A DNA stretch of 64,000 bases from Bradyrhizobium elkanii WSM2783 (GTDB taxonomy: Bacteria > Pseudomonadota > Alphaproteobacteria > Rhizobiales > Xanthobacteraceae). The translations under genes and the position numbers were made by a program. Under the pieces are notes generated by a model. The model ran no database searches. It was given only the letters and a program-made list of their open reading frames with translations, and had not been told where the DNA came from. Positions 17,926 to 25,589 of the stretch are shown one piece after another (within the stretch, counting starts at the first letter, position 1; every line of letters begins with the position of its first letter). The DNA is taken from positions 1 to 64,000 of the forward strand of contig NZ_AXAP01000027.1 of NCBI RefSeq assembly GCF_000472865.1. The letters run 5' to 3'.

Positions 17926-18070
17926 CCCGGTCACCGGGGAGAGCACGAAGTAAGCCGTAAACCACTGCGCAGGGAAAGCCGGAATGCCTCGGTTGAACCT
18001 GTGGTCCTACCCCCGTGCTTTTTGTTGCACGGGACCCACGGGTGCAACCAGCACCCGGCTTTCCCTGCGC
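17926..18070 (+). ncRNA. Candidate structured RNA/dispersed element with multi-hairpin fold
   Basis: A short hairpin CCCGG-TCA-CCGGG (17926-17938) precedes a perfect 16-bp stem formed by GCGCAGGGAAAGCCGG (17967-17982) and CCGGCTTTCCCTGCGC (18055-18070). The stem encloses two further hairpins: CCCGTGC/GCACGGG (18012-18033) and GGTGC/GCACC (18041-18055). The multi-arm fold is far more regular than chance. I recall similar blocks being common in Bradyrhizobium genomes, where they are often mis-annotated as small proteins. Whether it is transcribed and in which direction is unknown; the strand given is arbitrary. Confidence 0.4.
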
Positions 18071-18180
18071 CCTCTGTTCGATAAGAGGGTGGAAAGTGAA
18101 GCAAAGCTCGGGCAGCTCATGCCGCGAGAATGCGGAGTCACATCCCCACGCTGTTTGACATTCAACTCAGACCTGACCCC

Positions 18181-18256
18181 GTCATTGCGAGCAAAGCGAA
18201 GCAATCCATGCTTCCGCAAGCGGCGAGATGGATTGCTTCGCTCCGCTCGCAATGAC
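18181..18256. repeat. Dispersed palindromic repeat (GTCATTGCGAGC family)
   Basis: Perfect 12-bp terminal inverted repeats GTCATTGCGAGC and GCTCGCAATGAC flank inner arms GAAGCAATCCAT and ATGGATTGCTTC. This nested palindrome is a REP/MITE-like unit that I know as abundant in Bradyrhizobium and Rhodopseudomonas. It has no coding content. Confidence 0.8.
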
Positions 18257-18261
18257 GCCGT

Positions 18262-18376
18262 CGTCCTGGCGAAGGCCAGGACCCATAACCACAAGCGCTT
18301 GTAATGTGCTCCGCTGCAACCGCATGCTCGCGCCACAACACCTCCCTGTGGTTATGGGTCCCGTCTTTCGACGGGA
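18262..18376. repeat. Dispersed palindromic repeat (ACCCATAACCACA family)
   Basis: Arms ACCCATAACCACA (18281-18293) and TGTGGTTATGGGT (18347-18359) pair perfectly over 13 bp. They are flanked by small hairpins GTCCTGGC/GCCAGGAC on the left and TCCCGTC/GACGGGA on the right. It sits only 6 bp from the previous repeat, so two unrelated repeat families are stacked here. Confidence 0.75.
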
Positions 18377-18511
18377 CGACACCGATGCGAGGTTCGACCC
18401 ATCCTACCGACTGCGGACACAGCGCGGCACTTTGAAAGCGTTCTAATTGCCTCGGCAACGGTTGAGAGGCAGATAGACTGATGATTCGCTGGCCGGCTCC
18501 AGGCAAAGGAC

Positions 18512-19435
18512 GTGACGCACATCTATCATCGCATCTTCGATCAGTTCCGCGTCTTCGACTCCGAGGGAGTATCAAGGGAGGACGACTTCGAGGGGACTGC
18601 GCAATGGCTCGAATCTCCCGGCTGCCTGTTCCAGCGAAACAATTTCATCCTTGATCGCATGATACGCAGCGAAGGCGTGATCAAGGCCGGCCTGTTCGTC
18701 ACCATCGTGTTGAAGGGCTCAGGCCAGGGAGGTCCGCATCGCGATGTCACGCGGTTCCGCTACTCGGAAAATTCGATTGTCGTGATGGCTTTGCGAAAAC
18801 CGCAGCTCTGGAGCGGCGAGGCCTCCGGCGGAGTGCGTATGTTTGCCGCGGGCCTCGCGTTTCCCAAGGCATCGATCGATCGGCTCGGCCTGCAGCGCGA
18901 GTTCCTCGAGCTATTTTCCTCGGCGGAATCGGATGAATTCGTGGTCACGCTGAAGGCGCCGCCACGCATCCTTGCCATGGCAACCGAAATGCTGTCTCCG
19001 ACACTGGATGGACGCGCCGAAGAGCTGCTGCTGTCCGCGCATGCCATGGAGATCCTCGCGCGGGTCATATCGATCGCGGGCGAGCGCGCGAGCATGGAGA
19101 TGGCCGGCGATCACAAGCAGCGGCGGCTGCGCGCGATCCGCGACGCGATCGACGCGGATCTGCGGCGCCCGTGGAAAGTCTCCCAATTGGCGCGCGAGGC
19201 AGGCATCAGCCGCCGGTCCTTCAACACCCATTTCCGACGGGCGTTTGGCGTCAGCGCCTCCGAATATCTGCGGACGCGCCGGCTCGAATCGGCACGCGAT
19301 GCGATCATCGAGCAGGGCATATCGATCAACGAGGCGGCCTATCTCGCGGGCTACGGCAACCCCGCCAATTTTGCGACCGCGTTCCGCAAGCATTTCGGAT
19401 ACGCCCCCAGTCGCTGCCGTCAGCCACCGAATTAG
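18512..19435 (+). CDS. AraC-family regulator, likely of the adjacent TonB receptor
   Basis: A 307-residue regulator. The N-terminal 190 residues are a ligand domain of the PchR/siderophore-sensing style (IVLKGSGQGG near 70; VRMFAAGLAFPKASIDRLGL near 110-130). The C-terminus has the AraC double helix-turn-helix: WKVSQLAREAGISRRSFNTHFRRAFG and INEAAYLAGYGNPANFATAFRKHFGYAPS. The GTG start follows AAAGGA. It lies 212 bp upstream of a TonB-dependent receptor in the same direction, the usual arrangement for a siderophore-responsive activator. Confidence 0.87.
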   Translation: MTHIYHRIFDQFRVFDSEGVSREDDFEGTAQWLESPGCLFQRNNFILDRMIRSEGVIKAGLFVTIVLKGSGQGGPHRDVTRFRYSENSIVVMALRKPQLWSGEASGGVRMFAAGLAFPKASIDRLGLQREFLELFSSAESDEFVVTLKAPPRILAMATEMLSPTLDGRAEELLLSAHAMEILARVISIAGERASMEMAGDHKQRRLRAIRDAIDADLRRPWKVSQLAREAGISRRSFNTHFRRAFGVSASEYLRTRRLESARDAIIEQGISINEAAYLAGYGNPANFATAFRKHFGYAPSRCRQPPN

Positions 19436-19451
19436 AATAAGAATAATTCTA
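19433..19451 (+). promoter_or_regulatory. Candidate iron-response operator upstream of TonB receptor
   Basis: TAGAATAAGAATAATTCTA has perfect 6-bp end arms (TAGAAT/ATTCTA) and an overlapping inner palindrome AGAAT-A-ATTCT (19440-19450). The inner form AGAA-N3-TTCT resembles the core of Irr-type iron control elements of rhizobia. It overlaps the stop codon of the AraC gene and lies about 200 bp before the receptor start. Assignment to Irr rather than another regulator is inference. Confidence 0.4.
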
Positions 19452-19647
19452 TGTAGTGGGCCCGCTGATTGCGACGTATGCACCAATCTAGCGGAGCGTG
19501 TACCGCGACGGAACGTCTCGGCGACAATCTGGAGCTTGTCGACAACAGATCAAAGAGTTTTTGCGCAATCGCAAAGGCGTCAGCTTCGCAATTCTTGCAC
19601 TCACTCCCCTTGAGTCTGCGGGCGTTCCGCGACGGGGGGATCTGGCG

Positions 19648-21984
19648 ATGGAATTCAAGCGAAAGAGCGAGTGGGGCCTCGCCCTTGTGACGATTTGTGG
19701 CTTCGCTGCGATGGCGTTCACGGACACGCCGGCACTGGCGCAGAGTCCGTCCGGCGCGGAGCAGCCGAGATCGAACACCGAATTGCCGCCGGTCACGGTC
19801 GATGCACCTCGCCAGCAGCGCAGCCGTGTGGCTCCGGTGCGATCGACGCGGGCTGCGCGATCCGGCCGCAACGTCGCGCGGCGGACGCCGGCCCCGGTGA
19901 CGCAGGAAGCCGCCGCGCCGGCCGGAGCGGCCGGACGCTCAAGCGGCGAGAGGGGTACCGGTCCGGTGGTCGGCTATCTCGCCAAGCAAAGCGTGACCGC
20001 GACCAAGACGGACACGCCGATCCTGGAGACGCCGCAGTCGATTTCGATCGTCACCCAGGACCAGATCCAGGCGCAGGGCGCGCAGAACGTCGCCGAAGCG
20101 TTGCGCTATACGCCTGGTGTCACGGTGCAGAGCTTCGGGGCCAATGCGTTCTTCGACAACTTCAAGCTCAGAGGCTTCGATGCGCCGAGATATCTGGATG
20201 GCCTGCGGCTGCCGCTGGACAACACCACCTTCGCCGTGCCGCGGATCGAGACCTATGGGCTCGAGCGGATCGAGGTGCTGAAGGGGCCGTCGTCGGTGGT
20301 GTATGGCCAGTCCGAGCCGGGCGGTCTGCTCAACATGGTGAGCAGGCGGCCGACGGCGACGCCGCAATACACGATCGAGGGCACGTTCGGTTCGTTCGAA
20401 CGCTTCCAGGGCGCGTTCGACCTCGGCGGCCCGATCGACAAGAATGGCGAGTTCCTCTACCGCATCGTCGGGCTCGCACGTGACAGCAATACCCAGACCG
20501 ACTTCGTGCAGGACAACAAGCTGTTCATTGCGCCGAGCTTCACCTGGGCCCCGACGACGGACACCAGCTTCACGCTGCTCTCGCAGTACCAGAAGGCCGA
20601 CAACAGAGGCTACCAGCAATACGTGACGGGCCAGGTGTCGTTCCTGCCCAACCCGAACGGGCACGTTCCATACAGCCGCTATCTCGGCGTACCCGGGGCT
20701 GACGGCTACAATCTCGAGCAGTTCATGGTCGGCTATGCGTTCGAGCACCGCTTCGACAACAACCTGCAGTTCCGGCAGAACCTGCGCTACACCGATGTCA
20801 CCAACGATCTCTCTTCGGTTCGCACCGAAGGCATGGCGACCGACCGTCTCGTCAACCGCAGCTATAATTATGTGAAGGCAAGCGCCGCCAACATCGCTCT
20901 CGACAACCAGTTGCAGGCGGATTTCCTGACCGGACCGCTCGCCCACAAGGTGCTGTTGGGCTTCGACTACTTCAATCTCTGGTCCAACACCGACTATCGA
21001 TCTGCCGGCATCGCTCCGATCGATGCCTACGCTCCGGTATATAATACCGCTGTTCCGCCCTTCGCATCATTGGCGCCATTCATCCTGCGCAACGACAAGC
21101 TCAGCCAGGCCGGTCTCTATCTGCAGGACCAGATCAAGCTCGATCGCTGGACGCTGACGGTGAGCGGCCGCAACGATTGGGTGAGCACGGATTCCAAGAG
21201 CTTCGCAGTCTTTCCGCTCGCCGGCAGCTATTCCCGCGACGACCGGGCGCAGACGGGACGCGTCGGCCTCAACTATCTCTTCGATTTCGGATTGTCGCCC
21301 TATGTGAGCTATGCGACGTCGTTCACGCCGAACCTCGGCGCCGATCTCGCCGGCAACTCGTTCAGGCCGACCACCGGCGAAGGCACTGAAGCCGGCGTCA
21401 AATTCATGCCGAACGGATCGAACCTGATGCTGACGGCCGCCGTGTTCGAGATCAAACAGCAGGACATCCTCACCGCAAGCCCGATCAATCCGCTGTTCAA
21501 CGTGCAGACCGACGCGGTGCGCGTTCGCGGCTTCGAGTTTGAAGCGAAAGGCAACATCACCCGCGAACTGGAGATCGTCGGCGGCTACAGCCATCTCGAT
21601 CCGAAGGTCACTTCAAGCATTGCCGGATATGCCGGCAAGTACATGATGAACACGGCCCAGGACCAGGCCTCGCTCTGGGGCAAGTACACCTGGTACGATG
21701 GTCCGGTTGCAGGTCTCGGGCTCGGGTTCGGTGTGCGCTATGTCGGCGAGACCTACGGGGACAGCTTCAATACGTTCGTCATCCCGGCCTATACGCTGTT
21801 CGATGCCGCCGTGAGCTACGATTTCGGCTATCTGCGGCCGGACTGGAAGGGATTGAAGGCGCAGGTCAACGTGACCAACCTGACCGACCACTTCTACGTG
21901 GCGTCGTGCTTGACCGGCTTGCCCTATTGTGGCTTGGGGAATGGACGTACGGTGCTCGGCACGTTGAAATATAGCTGGAACTAG
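19648..21984 (+). CDS. TonB-dependent siderophore receptor
   Basis: A 778-residue outer-membrane receptor with signal peptide (WGLALVTICGFAAMAFTDTPALA), a long Arg/Pro/Ala-rich N-terminal extension (about 35-105), a plug domain (TPQSISIVTQDQIQAQGAQN, ALRYTPGVTV, KGPSSVVYGQSEPGGLLNMV) and a 22-strand barrel ending in YSWN. GYLAKQSVTATKTDTP is a possible TonB-box region. The ATG at 19648 is chosen because the signal peptide starts there and GGGGGA lies upstream. The FhuA/FoxA-like plug motifs indicate ferric-siderophore uptake. It is followed after 9 bp by a PepSY protein, forming an uptake and reduction operon. Confidence 0.93.
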   Translation: MEFKRKSEWGLALVTICGFAAMAFTDTPALAQSPSGAEQPRSNTELPPVTVDAPRQQRSRVAPVRSTRAARSGRNVARRTPAPVTQEAAAPAGAAGRSSGERGTGPVVGYLAKQSVTATKTDTPILETPQSISIVTQDQIQAQGAQNVAEALRYTPGVTVQSFGANAFFDNFKLRGFDAPRYLDGLRLPLDNTTFAVPRIETYGLERIEVLKGPSSVVYGQSEPGGLLNMVSRRPTATPQYTIEGTFGSFERFQGAFDLGGPIDKNGEFLYRIVGLARDSNTQTDFVQDNKLFIAPSFTWAPTTDTSFTLLSQYQKADNRGYQQYVTGQVSFLPNPNGHVPYSRYLGVPGADGYNLEQFMVGYAFEHRFDNNLQFRQNLRYTDVTNDLSSVRTEGMATDRLVNRSYNYVKASAANIALDNQLQADFLTGPLAHKVLLGFDYFNLWSNTDYRSAGIAPIDAYAPVYNTAVPPFASLAPFILRNDKLSQAGLYLQDQIKLDRWTLTVSGRNDWVSTDSKSFAVFPLAGSYSRDDRAQTGRVGLNYLFDFGLSPYVSYATSFTPNLGADLAGNSFRPTTGEGTEAGVKFMPNGSNLMLTAAVFEIKQQDILTASPINPLFNVQTDAVRVRGFEFEAKGNITRELEIVGGYSHLDPKVTSSIAGYAGKYMMNTAQDQASLWGKYTWYDGPVAGLGLGFGVRYVGETYGDSFNTFVIPAYTLFDAAVSYDFGYLRPDWKGLKAQVNVTNLTDHFYVASCLTGLPYCGLGNGRTVLGTLKYSWN

Positions 21985-21993
21985 GACGGCAAA

Positions 21994-23157
21994 GTGACGG
22001 CGGCAACCAGGTCTCTTCGGCGATGGGGTTTCGTCCACAAATGGACGAGCCTCATCTGTACGGTGTTCATGCTGCTCCTGTGCATCACGGGGCTGCTGCT
22101 GATTTTCCATGAGGAGATCGACGACCTCCTGCACAGCCAGGTGAAGCCGGCTGAGGTGGCGGCGGATGCGCCGCTTGCGGATCTCGACCATCTGCTCGCC
22201 AACGCAATCGCCAATGCAGCGGGACAGGTCCCGCATTTCCTGATCTGGGACCGGGACGATCCGAACGCGATGTTCGTCAGCGTTGGGCCTTCGATCACGT
22301 CCGATCCGAGCAAGAACCTCTTGATCCGGATGGACGCGCATACGGGCGCCTATTTGGACGCGCCCGACGTCACCGGCCGTTTCACCTACATCATGCTCAA
22401 GCTGCACACGGATATGTTTGCAGGTCTGCCGGGCAAGCTCTTCCTTGGCCTGATGGGCATCCTGTTCTGCGTCGCCATCATCTCCGGCATCGTCGTCTAT
22501 GCGCCCTCGATGCGGAAGCTGAGCTTCGGCACGTATCGCGCCGGCCGGACGCGCGTGGTGCGCTGGCTCGACGTCCACAACCTTGCCGGCATCCTTCTCG
22601 TTGCGTGGACGCTGGTGGTCGGCTTCACTGGCGTCATCAACACATGGGCCGACCTGGTCCTGAAGATGTGGCAGTATGGGCAGCTTGCCGAGATGACCGC
22701 GCAATATCGCGATCGCTCGGTGCCCGCGAAGCTGACGTCGGTCAATGGAGCGGTCGAGGTGGCGGCGCACGCGGTGCCGGGGATGACGCCAAGCTTCGTC
22801 GCATTCCCCGGTTCGATCTTCAGCAGCAAGAGCCACTACGCGGTGTTCCTGCGCGGCAACACGCCGCTCACCTCGCGCCTTTTGAAGCCGGCCCTGGTCG
22901 ACGCCGAGACCGGCACGCTCACCGACAGCCGCGACATGCCCTGGTACGTCTCGACCCTGTTCATTTCCCAGCCGCTGCATTTCGGCGACTATGGCGGCAT
23001 GCCGCTCAAGATCCTCTGGGCACTGCTCGACGTGCTCACGATCATCATCCTCGGCACCGGCATCTATTTGTGGGTGCGGCGGCGAAGGGCAGGGGTCAGC
23101 GTCGATCGCGTGATCGCGCGCTCCTCCAACCTCGAAAGTCCCGCATTGTCGTCCTGA
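21994..23157 (+). CDS. PepSY-associated TM-helix protein (putative ferric-siderophore reductase)
   Basis: A 387-residue membrane protein with four main helices: LICTVFMLLLCITGLLLIFH near 20-40, LFLGLMGILFCVAIISGIVV near 150-170, NLAGILLVAWTLVVGFTGVI near 195-215 and ALLDVLTIIILGTGIYLWV near 345-365. PepSY-type periplasmic segments lie between them. Histidines at helix ends (HKW, HEE, HN) fit haem or metal coordination. It starts with GTG 9 bp after the TonB receptor. Members in this context are thought to reduce ferric siderophores in the periplasm. Confidence 0.87.
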   Translation: MTAATRSLRRWGFVHKWTSLICTVFMLLLCITGLLLIFHEEIDDLLHSQVKPAEVAADAPLADLDHLLANAIANAAGQVPHFLIWDRDDPNAMFVSVGPSITSDPSKNLLIRMDAHTGAYLDAPDVTGRFTYIMLKLHTDMFAGLPGKLFLGLMGILFCVAIISGIVVYAPSMRKLSFGTYRAGRTRVVRWLDVHNLAGILLVAWTLVVGFTGVINTWADLVLKMWQYGQLAEMTAQYRDRSVPAKLTSVNGAVEVAAHAVPGMTPSFVAFPGSIFSSKSHYAVFLRGNTPLTSRLLKPALVDAETGTLTDSRDMPWYVSTLFISQPLHFGDYGGMPLKILWALLDVLTIIILGTGIYLWVRRRRAGVSVDRVIARSSNLESPALSS

Positions 23158-23351
23158 TGACGTCGCGCAAACCCATGCATCGCACGCTTCGACAGATCTT
23201 TATCGCGCCCTTGCTGGTCGCGATCGTCAGCACGCTCGGCCTCGTCGGCGCGCTCGTGGGAGACGGTTGGTGGGATGCCCTCTCATGGGTCACCCTGGCC
23301 GTCCCGGTTGTCCTCTACTCGCTCTTCATCTGGTGGCGAAAGCCGAATTGA
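23157..23351 (+). CDS. Small inner-membrane protein of the siderophore operon
   Basis: A 64-residue protein with a basic N-terminus and two helices (FIAPLLVAIVSTLGLVGALV; WVTLAVPVVLYSLFIWW). Its ATG shares one base with the PepSY stop codon (TGATG), indicating translational coupling. Small two-helix proteins often close TonB receptor-PepSY operons in Bradyrhizobium; the function is not known. Confidence 0.7.
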   Translation: MTSRKPMHRTLRQIFIAPLLVAIVSTLGLVGALVGDGWWDALSWVTLAVPVVLYSLFIWWRKPN

Positions 23352-23363
23352 GCGGCCGGCGCC

Positions 23364-24740
23364 TCAGACGATCTGTGTTGCCATGACAGACAATTTCATG
23401 GCCGCCGCGAGCACCTGCATGGCCTGGCTGACATCGGCGCGGTTGCGCGCCGCGCCAAGGGAGACACGGATCCCGCGCGGCGGCTTGTCAATGACGGCGA
23501 AGGCATCTTCGCCGACAACGGCAAGCCCGTGGCGCAGCAGATGCGAAAGCAGGTCCATCCGATTCCAGGATGGCGGGATCTCCAGCCAAAGATGATGGCT
23601 GGTGGGACGGGATGCGAAAGCGATGCCCTTCAGGATACGTCCCGCCAGTTGCTGTCGTCCCTTGGCTTCGTTGCGCACCGCCTCGATGATCTCATCGGCG
23701 ATGCCGTTTCGGATCCAGTGGGTGAGGAGCGCGACCATCAGGGGTGGTGACATCTGCATCGTCGCCTGCAATCCGCTGCGCATGGTCTGCGCTGCGGTGG
23801 GATCGGGTGCCAGCAGATAGGCGACGCGCAGTCCCGGAGCGATGCATTTCGACGTGCTGGCGGCGAAATAGCTCCGCTCGGGAATCAGGTTCGCGATCGG
23901 CGAAGCTGACGGCTCGAGCAGACCATAGGCGTCGTCCTCGATCAGGAAGGTCCCGGCATGGCGGATGATTTCGGCGATGGCCTTGCGGCGCGCCGGGCCT
24001 GCGGTGGCGGTCGTCGGATTCTGCTGCGTTGGCACCAGATAGACGGCCTTCGGCTTGTACTTGCGGCATGCATCCTTGAGCGCATCCGGCCGCGCGCCTT
24101 GTTCGTCCATCGGCAAGCCGATCAGGCGAACGCCCAATCGGGCGGCGGCTGTCTTCAGGCCGGGATAGGTGAGTGCCTCCGTCAGAACCACGTCGCCGGG
24201 CGAGGTGAGGGCGAGAAGCGCATTGAACACGATGGCCTGCGATCCCGGAAAGATCACGAGACGTTCAGCATCCGCATCCGTCACGCGATGGCGCAGCCAG
24301 TTTGCCGCCATCTCGAGATCGAGATCGCTGCCGCCTGGTCTTGAATAGGTCAGGAACGCGCCGAAGCCGCTTTCCCTGCGAATCGTCTCCAACCCCTGCG
24401 CGATGCGAAGATCCAGATTGGCTTCCACCGGTTGAGGCGGAAGATTCATCGAAAGGTCGATCGTGACTTGCGCGGGAACGTGCGACGGCGAACGCACCGT
24501 CGTCTCCGAGACGAACGTGCCCTGACCGACCCTGGCGTCCAGCAGGCCGCGCCGGCGCGCTTCGCCGTAGGCGCGGGTGACGGTGGTGAGATCGATGCCG
24601 AGCTCGGTGGCGAGCGCGCGGTGCGTCGGCAGCCTTTGTCCGCGAACAAGCCGGCCGCTCTCGATGTCGGACGCCAGCGCATCGACGATCCGCATGAACA
24701 GGGGGCCTTGCCATTCGGAAAGTGTAGGGACCCAATCCAT
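23364..24740 (-). CDS. MocR-type regulator (GntR HTH fused to class-I aminotransferase domain)
   Basis: A 458-residue protein. A GntR winged helix occupies about 15-75 (RIVDALASDIESGRLVRGQRLPTHRALATELGIDLTTV). The rest is an aminotransferase-fold domain with YLVPTQQNPTTATAGP, the acidic motif FLIEDDAYGLL and the PLP-lysine segment FAASTSKCIAPGLRVAYLL. MDWVPTLSEWQGPL is a typical family opening, so the start at 24740 is preferred over one 11 codons upstream, which would place both repeated operator motifs inside the gene. Such proteins usually sense PLP or amino compounds and control a divergent gene, here the DUF983 gene. Confidence 0.9.
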   Translation of the reverse strand: MDWVPTLSEWQGPLFMRIVDALASDIESGRLVRGQRLPTHRALATELGIDLTTVTRAYGEARRRGLLDARVGQGTFVSETTVRSPSHVPAQVTIDLSMNLPPQPVEANLDLRIAQGLETIRRESGFGAFLTYSRPGGSDLDLEMAANWLRHRVTDADAERLVIFPGSQAIVFNALLALTSPGDVVLTEALTYPGLKTAAARLGVRLIGLPMDEQGARPDALKDACRKYKPKAVYLVPTQQNPTTATAGPARRKAIAEIIRHAGTFLIEDDAYGLLEPSASPIANLIPERSYFAASTSKCIAPGLRVAYLLAPDPTAAQTMRSGLQATMQMSPPLMVALLTHWIRNGIADEIIEAVRNEAKGRQQLAGRILKGIAFASRPTSHHLWLEIPPSWNRMDLLSHLLRHGLAVVGEDAFAVIDKPPRGIRVSLGAARNRADVSQAMQVLAAAMKLSVMATQIV

Positions 24741-24793
24741 ACAATAGGCCTGTTTGTCTTTGATTGTATCCATACATTCTCGTACTGTATGGA
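24737..24793. promoter_or_regulatory. Candidate MocR operator: two direct and one inverted TCCATACA
   Basis: TCCATACA occurs at 24737-24744 and 24769-24776 in the same orientation, 32 bp apart (about three helical turns), and as TGTATGGA at 24786-24793. The first copy overlaps the chosen start codon of the MocR gene; the others lie in the divergent promoter. Direct repeats plus an inverted copy are typical of MocR binding regions. Confidence 0.55.
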
Positions 24794-24819
24794 CATGCCT
24801 CAGGTCAAGGAATTCAGCG

Positions 24820-25266
24820 ATGACACAGCCAGTTTCGCTTGCCCAAGCCGCATTGCGCGGCTTCACCATGCGATGCCCCAATTGCGGGAAGGGCCACCTT
24901 TTCCGCCGGTTCCTGAAGGTCGTGGATCACTGCGAAGTCTGCGGCGAGGACTACACGCCGCAGCGTGCCGATGACTTTCCCGCCTATCTCGTCATCGTCG
25001 TGGTCGGACATGTGGTCGTGCCGGCTTTGCTCGCCGTCGAGATGGCTTACGCGCCGCCGGCGTGGCTGCAACTCGCGATATGGCTGCCCTTTACGCTGTT
25101 CGCATCGCTCGCGCTGCTTCAGCCGACGAAAGGCGCGATCGTTGGCCTTCAGTGGCAAACGGGAATGCATGATTTCGCGCAATCGAAGAATCGAAGGTCG
25201 GCTAACTCCGCAAAATCCACCCCGTCCACCGACACCACTTCGCTGAAGAGGCAGGCGCTCACCTGA
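24820..25266 (+). CDS. DUF983 family membrane protein
   Basis: A 148-residue protein. The N-terminus carries a zinc-ribbon-like pair of CxxC motifs (RCPNCGKG and HCEVCGED), followed by two hydrophobic helices (AYLVIVVVGHVVVPALLAVEM; LQLAIWLPFTLFASLALL) and a variable Ser/Thr-rich tail. AAGGA precedes the ATG. It is divergent from the MocR gene with the candidate operator between them. DUF983 proteins often accompany cytochrome oxidase genes, but none is visible here. Confidence 0.85.
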   Translation: MTQPVSLAQAALRGFTMRCPNCGKGHLFRRFLKVVDHCEVCGEDYTPQRADDFPAYLVIVVVGHVVVPALLAVEMAYAPPAWLQLAIWLPFTLFASLALLQPTKGAIVGLQWQTGMHDFAQSKNRRSANSAKSTPSTDTTSLKRQALT

Positions 25267-25589
25267 ACGCTGCTCGAACTGGCCTGTGGGCAGAGAAGTT
25301 CCGTGAGCCATTTTCACGTAATGAGCCCATCACCAAGATCGTAGCAACAATCGGCGCGGCCATCGTGCTGACAATTTGAAGAAACATTCTCACGTTCGAA
25401 AGCGCGGGCCTGCGTCGGTGCGTGGCCTGACCGGCGGCAGGCATATTGTGGCTTGCTGAAGGCAAGTCCATGCGCCCATCAGACAGAACCATCCAACCCC
25501 GCACGCGTTTGCTTGTTGCGTCGCCGACGTGCCGCAATCTGCAACAAAAAATCACAACTAGTTCCTAGGGCGGAACCCAGGAACATCGC
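25267..25589. other. Gene-free stretch before the polysaccharide locus
   Basis: About 320 bp. A 36-codon frame ending near 25378 is hydrophobic at its end but has no acceptable start or ribosome site. No long inverted repeat is seen. It presumably holds the promoter of the methyltransferase gene. Confidence 0.4.

Noticed and set aside
17851..18084. 77-codon plus-strand frame in the repeat region
   Set aside because: It runs through the long inverted repeats and hairpins, has no ribosome site, and ends inside the repeated block; frames like this are typical mis-annotations of the element.
18181..18376. Stacked palindromes considered as a CRISPR array
   Set aside because: The arms are inverted and not direct, the two units differ in sequence, and there are no regularly spaced repeats or cas genes.
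21613..22980. 455-codon minus-strand frame opposite the TonB receptor end and PepSY gene
   Set aside because: It is antisense to two coherent membrane protein genes and has Arg/Asp/His-rich shadow composition.
25259..25555. 98-codon minus-strand frame downstream of the DUF983 gene
   Set aside because: There is no ribosome site and no domain. A hydrophobic stretch is readable on both strands, which is expected by chance in such sequence.
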